A DNA stretch of 64,000 bases from Paractinoplanes rishiriensis (GCF_016862375.1 NZ_BOMV01000063.1:1-64000), one strand, 5' to 3'. Positions 24,550 through 36,295 are shown, numbered from the stretch's first letter. Notes: generated by a model from the letters alone, not told the origin. Program-made: numbers and translations.

Positions 24550-25113
24550 ATGACCGACACCTCCGTACGCAGCAGCGTGGCCGCGGAGCTCCGCGGCCAA
24601 CCGATTCCCTGGTGGTCGGTGCTGATCACCGGTGCCCTCGGCGTCGCCTTCGGCGCCGCCGTGCTGATCTGGCCGGACATCTCCCTGCGCGTGATGGCGG
24701 CGCTGGCCGGCGTCTGGCTGTTCATCGCCGGCCTGGCCCGGATCATCGGCGCCTTCCTGCCCGGTGGCGGCAGCGTCCTGCACAGCGTGTTCTCCGGCGT
24801 CGTCGGGATCATCGTGCTGATCGCCGGCCTGATCTGCCTGCGCAACCTGGTCACCCGGCTGGCGCTGCTGTCCCTGATGTTCGCCATCACCTGGATCCTC
24901 ACCGGCATCACGCTGGTGGTGCTGGGTGTGCAGAGACAGGGCTCGGGACGCGGCTGGTTGCTGCTGGTCGGCGTGCTGGCGCTGCTGGCCGGCAGCGTGT
25001 TCGTGTTCGCGCCCGGCCTGTCGCTGACCACCCTCGTGGTGCTGACCGGCGTGAGCAGCCTGGTGATCGGCGCGGCCGAAGTGATTCTGGCCTTCCGGCT
25101 ACGAAGGGCATGA
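24550..25113 (+). CDS. HdeD-like (DUF308) membrane protein
   Basis: 187 aa with six hydrophobic segments. PIPWWSVLITGALGVAFGAA and the repeated pattern of short paired helices are typical of HdeD/DUF308, linked to acid resistance in enterobacteria. There is no ribosome site, and the spacing to the regulon site fits a leaderless mRNA. Its stop overlaps the start of the next gene (ATGA). First gene of a seven-gene operon. Confidence 0.85.
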   Translation: MTDTSVRSSVAAELRGQPIPWWSVLITGALGVAFGAAVLIWPDISLRVMAALAGVWLFIAGLARIIGAFLPGGGSVLHSVFSGVVGIIVLIAGLICLRNLVTRLALLSLMFAITWILTGITLVVLGVQRQGSGRGWLLLVGVLALLAGSVFVFAPGLSLTTLVVLTGVSSLVIGAAEVILAFRLRRA

Positions 25114-27080
25114 ACGTCCCGCGGGCCGCCGGCGTCGTCCTACTCGGGTGGGCGGCGCTGGCGGTCACCTTCCTGCTGCTGCCCGGACTGTCCGCGGACA
25201 GTGGCTGGCAGGTGCTGGTCGCCGCCGTCCTGATCGGCCTGTTCGGCGTCGCGCTGCGGCCGGCCGCGGTGGCTCTGCTGACCCGGGTCGGCTGGCTCGG
25301 CGTGGTGGCCGGCTGGCTGCTGGCCGAGGCTGCGTTCGTCTACGCGGCGCTCACCGTGATCCCCGGGATCAGCGTGGACGGCTTCGGCACCGCGTTCTGG
25401 GCCTCGTGGATCTTCGCGACGCTGATGAGCGCCGGCCTGTGGCTGATCACTGCCGGACAGCCCGGCATCGTGACCACCCACCTGATCCGGTCGAACCGCC
25501 GGTTCCGCGGGCAGGTGCCGCATACCGACACCCCCGGCGTGGTGATCGTCCAGATCGACGGGCTCTCGGCGCCGCTGGCCCGCTGGGCGTTCGAGGCGGG
25601 CAACCTGCCGACGCTGGGCCGCTGGCTGCGCTCGGGCAGCCACACGCTCGACGAGTGGCACGCGCAACTGCCGGCGACCACGCCGGCCAGCCAGGCGGGG
25701 CTGCTGCACGGCGGGAGCGACCAGGTCCCGGCATTTCGGTGGTACGAGAAGGAGTCCGGTCGCCTGGTGGTGACGAACCAGCCGGCCGACGCCACCCTGG
25801 TCGAGTCGCGCCTGTCCGACGGCCGGGGGCTGCTGGCCGGCGGCGGGGTCAGCGTGAGCAACGTCTTCTCCGGCGACGCCGCCACCAGTCTGCTGACGAT
25901 GAGCACCGTCGCGGCCCGCTCCGGCCCGAAACGCTACCTCAGCGCGTACCTCCTCGATCCTTTTGGGTTGACCCGGTCCCTGGTGCTCACGCTCGGCGAG
26001 ATCGTCAAGGAGCTGTATCAGGCCCGCCGCCAGCGGTTGCGCCGGGTCGAGCCGCGGATCCACCGGTCCGGTTCCTACGTGCTGCTGCGCGGCGCCACCA
26101 ACGTGCTGTTGCGGCATCTGAACGTGACCATCCTGGCCGAGCACATGATGCGCGGCGCACCCGTGCTGTACTGCGACTTCGTCGACTACGACGAGATCGC
26201 GCACCACGCCGGACCGGCCCGGCCGGAGTCGCTGGCCGCGCTCGAGGGCATCGACGGCATCCTGGCCGAACTGGAGGAGGTCGCGGTCGCGGCGCCGCGG
26301 CCGTACCACTTCGTGGTGCTCTCCGACCACGGGCAGAGCCAGGGCGCCACCTTCCGGCAGCGCTACGGCATCGGCCTGGACCGGCTGCTGCGCGACTACG
26401 CCGGGCAGGTGCTGGCCAGCGGCGACGACGAGCAGGAGGGCCGGGCCCGGGCGCTGCGGGCCGGACTGATGCCGACTCCCGCGGACGCCGTGGACGAGCC
26501 GCCCGAGCGCCCCGAGTTCGTGGTGGCGGCGTCCGGCAACCTGGCCCTGGTCTATCTCGCCCGGCGCCCCGGCCGGCAGACCCTCGAGCAGATCGAGGAG
26601 CTGTACCCGGAGATGCTCGACAAGCTGGTGACCCACCCGGGCATCGGCTGGATCGCGGTCCGCTCGGCCGAGCACGGCCCGGTGGTGCTCGGCGGCCGGG
26701 GCCGGCGGCTGCTGGACAGCGACCGGGTGGTGGGCGGCGACCCGCTGCTCGGTTTCGGCCCCTACGCGGCCGCCGATCTGCGCCGGCACGACCGCCTCGC
26801 GCACGCGCCGGACCTGCTGGTGAACAGCTCGTTCGACCCGGTCACCCAGGAGGTGGCCGCGTTCGAGGAACTGGTCGGCTGCCACGGCGGCATGGGCGGC
26901 TGGCAGGACCGGCCGGTGCTGGTGCATCCCCGGGCCTGGCCGGTCGAGCTCGACCTGACCGGCGCGGACGCGGTGCACGAGCAGCTGTGCCGCTGGCTGG
27001 AGAAGTTCGGCGCCCGCTCATCCTCCGGGGGTGATGGACCGGCCGCCGCCCGAGCCGACGATGACGCCGAGGATCCCTGA
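25110..27080 (+). CDS. membrane-anchored alkaline-phosphatase-superfamily phosphodiesterase
   Basis: 656 aa. Residues 1-115 hold four hydrophobic helices resembling a small holin-like membrane domain. From about 145 the alkaline-phosphatase-superfamily fold starts: VVIVQIDGLS with the metal-binding Asp, the ATTPASQAGLLHG segment with the likely Thr nucleophile, DFVDYDEIAHHAGP and FVVLSDHGQSQG. It could hydrolyse phosphodiester or phosphoglycerol groups at the membrane; the substrate is unknown. It overlaps HdeD by 4 nt and is followed after 15 nt by the amidotransferase. A regulon site is embedded in its last codons. Confidence 0.82.
   Translation: MNVPRAAGVVLLGWAALAVTFLLLPGLSADSGWQVLVAAVLIGLFGVALRPAAVALLTRVGWLGVVAGWLLAEAAFVYAALTVIPGISVDGFGTAFWASWIFATLMSAGLWLITAGQPGIVTTHLIRSNRRFRGQVPHTDTPGVVIVQIDGLSAPLARWAFEAGNLPTLGRWLRSGSHTLDEWHAQLPATTPASQAGLLHGGSDQVPAFRWYEKESGRLVVTNQPADATLVESRLSDGRGLLAGGGVSVSNVFSGDAATSLLTMSTVAARSGPKRYLSAYLLDPFGLTRSLVLTLGEIVKELYQARRQRLRRVEPRIHRSGSYVLLRGATNVLLRHLNVTILAEHMMRGAPVLYCDFVDYDEIAHHAGPARPESLAALEGIDGILAELEEVAVAAPRPYHFVVLSDHGQSQGATFRQRYGIGLDRLLRDYAGQVLASGDDEQEGRARALRAGLMPTPADAVDEPPERPEFVVAASGNLALVYLARRPGRQTLEQIEELYPEMLDKLVTHPGIGWIAVRSAEHGPVVLGGRGRRLLDSDRVVGGDPLLGFGPYAAADLRRHDRLAHAPDLLVNSSFDPVTQEVAAFEELVGCHGGMGGWQDRPVLVHPRAWPVELDLTGADAVHEQLCRWLEKFGARSSSGGDGPAAARADDDAEDP
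27018..27034 (+). promoter_or_regulatory. inverted repeat TCATCC-N5-GGGTGA (regulon site 9, inside a gene)
   Basis: Lies in the 3' end of the phosphodiesterase gene and ends 62 nt before the amidotransferase ATG. GACGAT ends 28 nt past the repeat, and a Shine-Dalgarno (GAGGAG) is present in the predicted leader. It probably gives the ADI half of the operon its own promoter. Confidence 0.5.
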
Positions 27081-27095
27081 CCGAGGAGACCCGCT

Positions 27096-27926
27096 ATGTG
27101 TCGCTGGCTGGCTTACTCCGGAACACCCATCCCACTAGAGGAACTGCTGTACAAGCCGCGCTACTCGCTGATCGACCAGAGCCTGCACTCCCGGATGGGG
27201 GTGGAGACCACGAACGGCGACGGCTTCGGGGCCGGCTGGTACACGCCGGAGGGCCCGGCCGCGCCGACCCTGTTCCGCGGCACCGGCCCGGCCTGGGGCG
27301 ACGTCAACCTGCGTGAGCTGGCCCGGTCGACCTGCTCGGGATTGTTCCTGGCGCACATCCGGGCCAGCACCGGCACTCCGGTGCAGCAGACCAACAGCCA
27401 CCCGTTCCGGTACGGCCGGTGGCTGTGGGTGCACAACGGCTCGATCCGCGAGTTCCACCGCCTGAAGCGCGACCTGGTGCTCGCCGTCGACCCGGCGCTC
27501 TACCCGAGCCTGGCCGGGTCCACCGACTCCGAGGTGATGTTCTTCCTGGCCCTCACGTTCGGCCTGCAGGACGAGCCGCTGCCGGCGGTGGAGCGGATGG
27601 CCGGCTTCGTCGAGGCGGTGGGCCGCCAGCACGGGGTCGAGCATCCACTGCAGATGACTGTGGGCACCTCGGACGGCGACCGGGTCTGGGGGTTCCGATA
27701 TTCCAGCGAGGGCCGCAGCCGGACACTCTACGTGAGCACGGACGTCACTGCTCTGCGTGCGCTCTACCCGGAGAACGAGACGCTGCGCCGGATCTCCGAC
27801 GAGACCCGGATCGTGGTCTCCGAACCGCTCGGCGAGCTCAAGGGCGCCTGGCAGCCGGTACCCGAATCCAGTTGGGGCGTGGTGCAGAAGGGCGCCGACG
27901 AGCTGGGCACGTTCCGGCCGCGATGA
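27096..27926 (+). CDS. class II glutamine amidotransferase (YafJ-like)
   Basis: 276 aa. Cys2 (MCRWLAYSG) is the N-terminal nucleophile after Met removal. Downstream are NGDGFGAGWY, AHIRASTGTPVQQTNSHPF and WVHNGSI, the glutamine-binding signatures of the family. It should hydrolyse glutamine or a gamma-glutamyl compound; there is no synthase domain, so the acceptor is unknown. A GAGGAG ribosome site precedes the ATG. Its stop overlaps the transporter start (ATGA). Its place directly before an ADI operon suggests a nitrogen-scavenging or gamma-glutamyl step. Confidence 0.88.
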   Translation: MCRWLAYSGTPIPLEELLYKPRYSLIDQSLHSRMGVETTNGDGFGAGWYTPEGPAAPTLFRGTGPAWGDVNLRELARSTCSGLFLAHIRASTGTPVQQTNSHPFRYGRWLWVHNGSIREFHRLKRDLVLAVDPALYPSLAGSTDSEVMFFLALTFGLQDEPLPAVERMAGFVEAVGRQHGVEHPLQMTVGTSDGDRVWGFRYSSEGRSRTLYVSTDVTALRALYPENETLRRISDETRIVVSEPLGELKGAWQPVPESSWGVVQKGADELGTFRPR

Positions 27927-29314
27927 CCATGACCGAGACCAAGGAACAGACCGCGCGCACCCTGGGCCTGCCGCAGGCGACGGCCCTCATCCTCGGCACC
28001 ATCATCGGCGTCGGGATCTTCAACCTGCCCTACTCGCTGGCCTCGATCGGGCCGATCAGCATCGTGGCGATGGCGCTCACCACGGTCGGCGCGCTGGCAC
28101 TGGCGCTGCTGTTCGCGGCGCTGTCCCGGCGGCTGCCGGCCGACGGCGGCCCGTACGCCTACGCCCGCGCCGCGTTCGGCAACGGTGCCGGCTTCACCAA
28201 CGCCTGGTCCTACTGGATCACCGCATGGGCCGGCAACGCCGCGATCGTGACCGGCTGGGTCTACTACGTCGAGCACTTCGTCAACAAGGACGGGGTGACC
28301 GGGTGGTCGATCGTCATCGCGCTGGTCGGCCTCTGGGTGCCGGCCGCGATCAACCTGGTCGGCACGAAGAGCATGGCGGTGGTCCAGCTGTGGACCACGG
28401 TCGTCAAGTTCATCCCGCTGGCGCTCATGTCCACCGTCGGCCTGGTCTTCATCAGCACCGCCAACTTCACCCCGTGGAACGTCAGCGGCCAGAGCGACAT
28501 CGCCGCGATCGGCAGCGCCATGGCCATCTGCCTGTTCAGCTACCTCGGGGTGGAGACCGCCGCGGTGGCCGCCGCCAAGGTGCGCAACCCGGACCGCAAC
28601 GTGCCCCGCGCGACCGTGTTCGGCACGCTGGCCAGCTCCGTCGTCTACCTGTTGTCGATGATCGCGATCTTCGGCATCGTGCCGGCCGCCGATCTGGCCC
28701 TGGACGAGAACAAGGCGTCCTACTCGGTGGCCGCCAACTCGATCGTGGGCAGCGGCACCTGGGCCGGCGACCTGGTCGCGGCCGCGGTCATCGTCTCCGG
28801 CTTCGGTGCGCTCAACGGCTGGATCATGATCTGCGCCGAGATGCCGCTCGCGGCCGCCCGGGACGGGCTGTTCCCCAAGGCGTTCGGCAAGCTCTCCGGC
28901 CGCGGCGTGCCCGCGTTCGGCATCCTCTCCTCGACCGTGCTCGGCAGCCTCGCCATGGTGGTCAGCTACCTGGGGGCGAGCGGCGCCACGGTGTTCAACA
29001 CGCTGGTCCTGATGACCGGCATAACGGCGGCGATCCCGTACGCCTTCTCGGCACTGGCGCAGCTCAAGTGGCGCCGGAGCAACGCCCGGCTGGCCCGGGA
29101 CACCACGGTGGCCGTACTCAGCCTGGTCTTCTCGATCCTGTTCGTCTGGTACTCGCGCAACACCGGCCAGGAGGACTGGTACGTGGTCTGGGGGCCGTTC
29201 CTGATGGCCGGCGGCGCCATGGTGCTGGGGATCCCGGTCTATCTGTCCATGCGGAGCCGGATGGCGCAACCGCCACCGGTGCCGCCCACCGCCGAGGGAG
29301 CGGGGCACGTCTGA
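27923..29314 (+). CDS. arcD: APC family antiporter, probable arginine/ornithine exchanger
   Basis: 463 aa with about twelve membrane helices and the APC opening LPQATALILGTIIGVGIFNL, where the GVGIF loop binds the substrate backbone. Later FSYLGVETAAVAAAKVRNP is the conserved TM6-loop. Being encoded between an amidotransferase and arcA-arcB-arcC, it is best read as the arginine-in/ornithine-out exchanger of the pathway, although APC sequence alone does not fix specificity. It overlaps the genes on both sides (ATGA, TGATG). Confidence 0.8.
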   Translation: MTMTETKEQTARTLGLPQATALILGTIIGVGIFNLPYSLASIGPISIVAMALTTVGALALALLFAALSRRLPADGGPYAYARAAFGNGAGFTNAWSYWITAWAGNAAIVTGWVYYVEHFVNKDGVTGWSIVIALVGLWVPAAINLVGTKSMAVVQLWTTVVKFIPLALMSTVGLVFISTANFTPWNVSGQSDIAAIGSAMAICLFSYLGVETAAVAAAKVRNPDRNVPRATVFGTLASSVVYLLSMIAIFGIVPAADLALDENKASYSVAANSIVGSGTWAGDLVAAAVIVSGFGALNGWIMICAEMPLAAARDGLFPKAFGKLSGRGVPAFGILSSTVLGSLAMVVSYLGASGATVFNTLVLMTGITAAIPYAFSALAQLKWRRSNARLARDTTVAVLSLVFSILFVWYSRNTGQEDWYVVWGPFLMAGGAMVLGIPVYLSMRSRMAQPPPVPPTAEGAGHV

Positions 29315-30531
29315 TGACATTCCACGTCGATTCCGAGACCGGCCGGTTGCGCCAGGTCATCCTGCACCGGCCGGGCATCGAGCTCAGCCGGCTCACCCCG
29401 GACAACGTCGACTCGCTGCTGTTCGACGACATCCTCTGGGCCAAGAAGGCCCGCGAGGAGCACGACGCCTTCGCCGAAACGCTGCGCGAACGCGGCGTGG
29501 TCGTGCACTACTTCGCGGTCCTGCTGGCCGACGTGCTGGAGAACCCGAAGGCGCGCTCCTGGGTGCTGGAGCGGATCCTCAACGAGGACACCGTGGGCCC
29601 CAACCTGGTCGACCCGCTGCGCCGGCTGGCCGAGCAGGCGGAGAGCACCCGGCTGGCCGAACTGCTGATCGGCGGCGTGCTCAAGAGCGAACTGGCCGGC
29701 TTCACCGTGAACAGCCTGCGCTGGGAGCTGATGAACGCCGACGACTTCGTGCTCACCCCGCTGCCCAACCACCTGTTCCAGCGGGACAACTCGGCCTGGA
29801 TCTATCAGGGCGTCAGCATCAATCCGATGGCCATGCCGGCCCGGGTGCGCGAGTCGGTGCACAGCACCGCCATCTACCGTTTCCACCCGATGTTCGCCGA
29901 GGCCGACTTCACCGTCTGGTACGGCGACGAGGACCAGCACCAGTACCGGTTCGCCACCCTCGAGGGCGGCGACATCCACGTGCTCGGCAGCGGCGTCGTG
30001 ATGATCGGCCTGGGCGAGCGGTCCACCGCGATGGGCGTGGAAAACCTGGCCCTGCGGCTGTTCGAGGGCGGGGCGGCGCAGAAGGTGATCGCGGTCGAGC
30101 TGCCGCACTCGCACGCCATGATGCACCTCGACACCGTGATGACCATGATCGACCGGGACACCTTCATCCGGTACCCGTACCTGAAGAGCGCGCTGCGGTC
30201 CTGGACCGTGACCCCGGCCGGCGCCGGCCTCCAGGTCACCGAGAACCGCGACCTGTTCCCGGCCGTGGCAGACGCGATCGGCCTGGAGCGGTGGACCGTG
30301 CTCGAGGTCGACGAGGACGTCCGCGCCGCCCAGCGCGAGCAGTGGGACGACGGCAACAACTTCCTCGCGGTCGAACCCGGTGTGATCGTCGGCTACGAGC
30401 GCAACGTCACGACCAACACGTTCCTGCGCAAGCACGGCATCGAGGTCATCACAATCGCCGGCAGCGAACTCGGCCGCGGCCGCGGCGGGCCGCGCTGCAT
30501 GACCTGCCCCATCGAACGCGACGCCGTCTAG
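29314..30531 (+). CDS. arcA: arginine deiminase
   Basis: 405 aa, full length. It converts arginine to citrulline and ammonia in the cytosol. Visible landmarks are FQRDNSAWI, EGGDIHVLGSGV, the HSHAMMHLDTVMTMID block with catalytic Asp/His, and the nucleophile Cys395 in GGPRCMTCPIERDAV. The start overlaps the antiporter stop and the gene is followed 9 nt later by the ornithine carbamoyltransferase gene. The set of four gives the complete catabolic arginine pathway. Confidence 0.96.
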   Translation: MTFHVDSETGRLRQVILHRPGIELSRLTPDNVDSLLFDDILWAKKAREEHDAFAETLRERGVVVHYFAVLLADVLENPKARSWVLERILNEDTVGPNLVDPLRRLAEQAESTRLAELLIGGVLKSELAGFTVNSLRWELMNADDFVLTPLPNHLFQRDNSAWIYQGVSINPMAMPARVRESVHSTAIYRFHPMFAEADFTVWYGDEDQHQYRFATLEGGDIHVLGSGVVMIGLGERSTAMGVENLALRLFEGGAAQKVIAVELPHSHAMMHLDTVMTMIDRDTFIRYPYLKSALRSWTVTPAGAGLQVTENRDLFPAVADAIGLERWTVLEVDEDVRAAQREQWDDGNNFLAVEPGVIVGYERNVTTNTFLRKHGIEVITIAGSELGRGRGGPRCMTCPIERDAV

Positions 30532-30540
30532 GAGGACCCC

Positions 30541-31542
30541 GTGTCGTTCAACCTGCGCAACCGCAGCTTCCTCAAGGAACTCGACTTCACCACGGCCGAG
30601 TGGCGCTACCTGCTGCGGCTGGCCGCCGAACTCAAGACGGCCAAGTACAGCGGCACCGAGGTGCCCCGGCTGGCCGGCAAGAACATCGCGCTGATCTTCG
30701 AGAAGACGTCGACCCGCACCCGGTGCGCGTTCGAGGTGGCCGCGCACGACCAGGGCGCACACGTCACGTTCCTCGACCCGGGCAGCACCCAGCTGGGCCA
30801 CAAGGAGTCCATCGCGGACACCGCGCGGGTGCTCGGCCGATTCTACGACGGGCTCGAGTACCGCGGTTTCGGCCAGCAGAACGTGGAGGCGCTCGCCAAG
30901 TACTCCGGCGTGCCGGTCTGGAACGGGCTGTCCACCGAGTGGCACCCGACACAGACCCTCTGCGACATCCTCACCATGCGCGAGCACACGGTGAAGCACG
31001 ACAACGAGATCGCCTTCGCGTTCCTCGGCGACGCCGAGAACAACGTGGGTAACTCGCTGCTGATCGGCGGCGCCATGATGGGCATGGACGTGCGGATGGT
31101 CGCCCCGGACGGCCGGTGGAACCACGACGACGTGGTCAAGGAGGCCCGCCGGATCGCCGAACAGACCGGGGCCCGTATCACCCAGACGGCGAACGTCACC
31201 GAGGGCGTGGCCGGGGTGGACTTCCTCTACACCGACGTCTGGCTGTCGATGGGGGAGCCGAAGGAGCAGTGGGACGAGCGGATCGCGCTGCTGCGCCCGT
31301 ACCAGATCAACATGGCGATGGTCCGGGCCACCGGCAACCCGGCCGTGCGGGTCATGCACTGCCTGCCCGCGTTCCACGACCGGCGCACCAAGGTCGGCGA
31401 GGAGATCTTCGAGCACACCGGCCTGGACGCGCTGGAGATCACCGACGAGGTGTTCGAGTCGCCGTACTCGATCGTCTTCGACCAGGCCGAGAACCGGATG
31501 CACACCATCAAGGCGGTCATGGTCGCCACCCTGGGGGCGTGA
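30541..31542 (+). CDS. arcB: ornithine carbamoyltransferase, catabolic
   Basis: 333 aa. Carbamoyl-phosphate site STRTR and HPTQ, ornithine site HCLPAFHD and DEVFESPYSIVFDQAENRMH: all the family signatures are present. In this context it runs in the phosphorolytic direction, citrulline plus phosphate to ornithine and carbamoyl phosphate. GTG start with GGAGGA 4-9 nt before. Assigned as arcB rather than argF by operon position; sequence alone does not separate the two. Confidence 0.95.
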   Translation: MSFNLRNRSFLKELDFTTAEWRYLLRLAAELKTAKYSGTEVPRLAGKNIALIFEKTSTRTRCAFEVAAHDQGAHVTFLDPGSTQLGHKESIADTARVLGRFYDGLEYRGFGQQNVEALAKYSGVPVWNGLSTEWHPTQTLCDILTMREHTVKHDNEIAFAFLGDAENNVGNSLLIGGAMMGMDVRMVAPDGRWNHDDVVKEARRIAEQTGARITQTANVTEGVAGVDFLYTDVWLSMGEPKEQWDERIALLRPYQINMAMVRATGNPAVRVMHCLPAFHDRRTKVGEEIFEHTGLDALEITDEVFESPYSIVFDQAENRMHTIKAVMVATLGA

Positions 31543-31544
31543 CC

Positions 31545-32468
31545 ATGCGGATCGTCATCGCCATCGGCGGCAACGCCCTGCTCCAGCGGGGACAGCGGCC
31601 GGACGCGGAGGTCCAGCGGGCGAACGCGGCACGCGCCGTCGAGGCGCTCGCCCCGCTGGCCGCCGAGCACGAGGTCGTGATCACCCACGGGAACGGCCCG
31701 CAGGTGGGCATGCTCGCCCTGGAGAGTGCGGCGGACCCGGCGCTCGAGGTGCCGTACCCGCTGGACGTGCTGGGCGCGCAGACCCAGGGCATGATCGGGT
31801 ACTGGCTGTTGCAGGCCCTGCAGAACGCCCTGCCAAGGCGTCAGGTGGTGGCCCTGCTGGACCAGACCCTGGTGGCCGCGGACGACCCGGCCTTCGCAGC
31901 GCCCACGAAGTTCGTGGGCCCGGTCTACGACGAGCCCACCGCCCGCCGGCTGGCCGGCGAGCGGGGCTGGCAGATCGCCGCGGACGGGCAGTACTGGCGG
32001 CGGGTGGTCGCCTCGCCGAAGCCGCGGCGGGTGGTGGAGACCCGCATCATCCGCTCGCTGCTGTCCGCCGGCACCGTGGTGGTCTGCGCCGGCGGGGGAG
32101 GGGTGCCGGTGGTCCGCGACGACCGAGGCCGGCTGTCCGGCGTGGAGGCCGTGGTCGACAAGGACCTGGCCACCGAGGTGCTGGCCGAGTCGCTCGACGC
32201 CGACGCCCTGCTGCTGCTCACCGACGTGCCCGCGGTGGTCCGCGGGTTCGGCGGCCCGGATCCGCAGCCGATCCCCCGGTCGACCCCGTCGGCGCTGCGC
32301 CGCGAGAACTTCGCGGCCGGCTCGATGGGCCCGAAGGTCGAGGCGGTCTGCCGCTTCGTCGAGATGACCGGCGACGTGGCCGCGATCGGCGCGCTCGACG
32401 AAGCGGCGCTGATCCTGGCCGGCAAGGCCGGCACGGTGGTCACCCCGTCCGGGACCTACGGCGCCTGA
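31545..32468 (+). CDS. arcC: carbamate kinase
   Basis: 307 aa from the ATG at 31545, with GGGGG upstream; a GTG two codons earlier is possible. The start MRIVIAIGGNALLQRG, ITHGNGPQVGML, CAGGGGVPVV and GSMGPKVEA are the amino-acid-kinase-fold signatures of ArcC. It makes ATP from ADP and carbamoyl phosphate, releasing ammonia and CO2. Last gene of the operon, followed by a strong hairpin. Confidence 0.96.
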   Translation: MRIVIAIGGNALLQRGQRPDAEVQRANAARAVEALAPLAAEHEVVITHGNGPQVGMLALESAADPALEVPYPLDVLGAQTQGMIGYWLLQALQNALPRRQVVALLDQTLVAADDPAFAAPTKFVGPVYDEPTARRLAGERGWQIAADGQYWRRVVASPKPRRVVETRIIRSLLSAGTVVVCAGGGGVPVVRDDRGRLSGVEAVVDKDLATEVLAESLDADALLLLTDVPAVVRGFGGPDPQPIPRSTPSALRRENFAAGSMGPKVEAVCRFVEMTGDVAAIGALDEAALILAGKAGTVVTPSGTYGA

Positions 32469-32480
32469 CGAAAACCGGAG

Positions 32481-32514
32481 CGGCCGCACCCTGGGAACCT
32501 AAAGGGTGCGGCCG
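32481..32514. terminator. bidirectional hairpin terminator
   Basis: Perfect 12-bp stem (CGGCCGCACCCT with its complement), 10-nt loop, 13 nt after the arcC stop. The right arm overlaps the last codons of the convergent RDD gene, whose TAG (32499-32501) lies in the loop. Confidence 0.75.
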
Positions 32515-32956
32515 ATCTGCATGGTCTGCGTCCGCACCGGTGCGGCGAGGCGGACCACCGCGGTCCGCGTCAGCAGGTCGTGGATCGCCCGGTGCCGGCG
32601 GTCGACGACCATCCACGCCGCCCCGATCGGGAAGTAGGCCAGCAGCAGCGCCCTGATCAGCGCCGGCAACCACCGCACCCGGCCCCCGCCCGCGCCGACC
32701 ACCCGCAGGCCGAGCACCGCCATCCCGGGCGTGCGGCCGGCGAGGCCCCAGAACACCGTGTTGTAGAAGGCGAACAGCCCGGGCAGGACCACCAGGTATG
32801 CGGCGGTCACCGCGCGGGCCAGGTCGCGTGCTCCGGTGCCGACCACCGAGGCCACCAGGCCCAGGGCGGCCACGCAGGCGGTCGCGGCGACCGCGACCAC
32901 CAGCGCGTCCAGAACGTACGCGAGGGAGCGGCTGACCGGACCGGCTCCCCTCGCGG

Positions 32957-32960
<4 letters not shown>
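32499..32960 (-). CDS. RDD family membrane protein
   Basis: 153 aa, three to four membrane segments. The family's first motif is modified here (VSRSLAYVLDALVVAV), and the second block GRTPGMAVLGLRVV is clear. The end RHRAIHDLLTRTAVV is also family-typical. Function unknown; some RDD proteins are Na+ or H+ exchangers. Its ATG overlaps the stop of the P-type ATPase (ATGA), so the two are produced together. Confidence 0.85.
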
Positions 32961-35626
<2,666 letters not shown>

Positions 35627-35649
35627 CAGGACTCCTGTGTACGAGGTCG

Positions 35650-35676
35650 GGGCACGGCCGGCGACCGGCCGTGCCC
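35650..35676 (-). promoter_or_regulatory. strong hairpin in the P-type ATPase leader
   Basis: Perfect 12-bp stem (GGGCACGGCCGG with its complement) and a 3-nt loop, ending about 12 nt before the AGGAG of the ATPase gene and 7 nt after the stop of the Arg-rich mini-ORF. There is no U-tract. It could regulate translation or message stability. Confidence 0.5.
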
Positions 35677-35683
35677 GTGCCGG

Positions 35684-35758
35684 TCAGCGGCGGCGCCGCG
35701 ATACCCGGCGTGCTGTTCTGCGGCTGGTTCGCCGGGCCACCCGACGGGATCCGAACAT
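35684..35758 (-). CDS. 24-aa arginine-rich mini-ORF upstream of the ATPase gene
   Basis: ATG at 35758 with a near-ideal ribosome site (GAGGAGG, 6 nt spacing), then 24 codons with 12 arginines arranged in RR pairs separated by two residues (VARRTSRRTARR within it), then TGA. Length, spacing and position suggest a leader peptide. Against this, the -10 element expected from the regulon-site geometry would place the RNA start about 6 nt after the ATG, so another promoter would be needed. Not a known family. Confidence 0.4.
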   Translation of the reverse strand: MFGSRRVARRTSRRTARRVSRRRR

Positions 35759-35787
35759 TTCCTACCTCCTCAACGGGGGATCGGCCC

Positions 35788-35804
35788 TCATCCCGACTGG
35801 ATGA
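35788..35804 (-). promoter_or_regulatory. perfect inverted repeat TCATCC-N5-GGATGA (regulon site 10)
   Basis: Perfect consensus; the symmetry extends to nine base pairs (CCCTCATCC/GGATGAGGG, 35785-35807). It serves the P-type ATPase operon and lies 162 nt before its ATG and 30 nt before the mini-ORF ATG. TAGGAA stands at the expected -10 place. Confidence 0.65.
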
Positions 35805-35807
35805 GGG

Positions 35808-36290
35808 TCAATGCATGATCACTTTGAGGGCCACCATGGCCACCCCGAAGGCGCCCGCCACCAGGGTGGACACCACCCGCTCGGCCGGGGTGAGCCGGCC
35901 GTCCGCGCCCATCCGCCAGCCGGCCACGCACAGCAGAGCGGTGCTGCAGGCCAGCGCGGCCAGGATGGCTCCCTCCAGCCCGGCGCCGGCCAGCCGGGCC
36001 AGCAGCAGCACGAGCAGGGGCAGCAGCGACGCGCTGATGATCTCCCAGCCGGTGGTCAGCTGCCGGCGGACGGTCTGCCAGCTGGGCCGGTGTCCCTCGT
36101 GGATGCGTTCGGCCACAATCCGGGCGTAGCGCTCGGCGGCCCAGTACACGATGAGCGTGACCAGCACGATCACGTCGAGCACGACCGCGGTCTCGGCATG
36201 CGCGGTGACCAGGACCGCGGAGCTCACGATCACGCCGTAGATGCCGGCGGCCGTGCCCTCCGCGGTCTCGTGGGTGAGCCGGACCCGCAC
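35808..36290 (-). CDS. four-helix membrane protein
   Basis: 160 aa from the GTG at 36290, with GGAACGG upstream in the end of the DUF7144 gene. There are four hydrophobic segments: IYGVIVSSAVLVTA, VVLDVIVLVTLIVYWAA, ISASLLPLLVLLLARLAG and the C-terminal pair. A basic loop RIHEGHRPSWQTVRRQL lies in the middle. No family recognised. Third gene of the DUF6069-DUF7144 operon. Confidence 0.7.
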   Translation of the reverse strand: MRVRLTHETAEGTAAGIYGVIVSSAVLVTAHAETAVVLDVIVLVTLIVYWAAERYARIVAERIHEGHRPSWQTVRRQLTTGWEIISASLLPLLVLLLARLAGAGLEGAILAALACSTALLCVAGWRMGADGRLTPAERVVSTLVAGAFGVAMVALKVIMH

Positions 36291-36295
36291 GCCGG

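Noticed and set aside
27018..27034. Inverted repeat inside the phosphodiesterase gene as chance
   Set aside because: Initially discarded as coding, but kept as a feature because it has the expected -10 and start spacing for the next gene.
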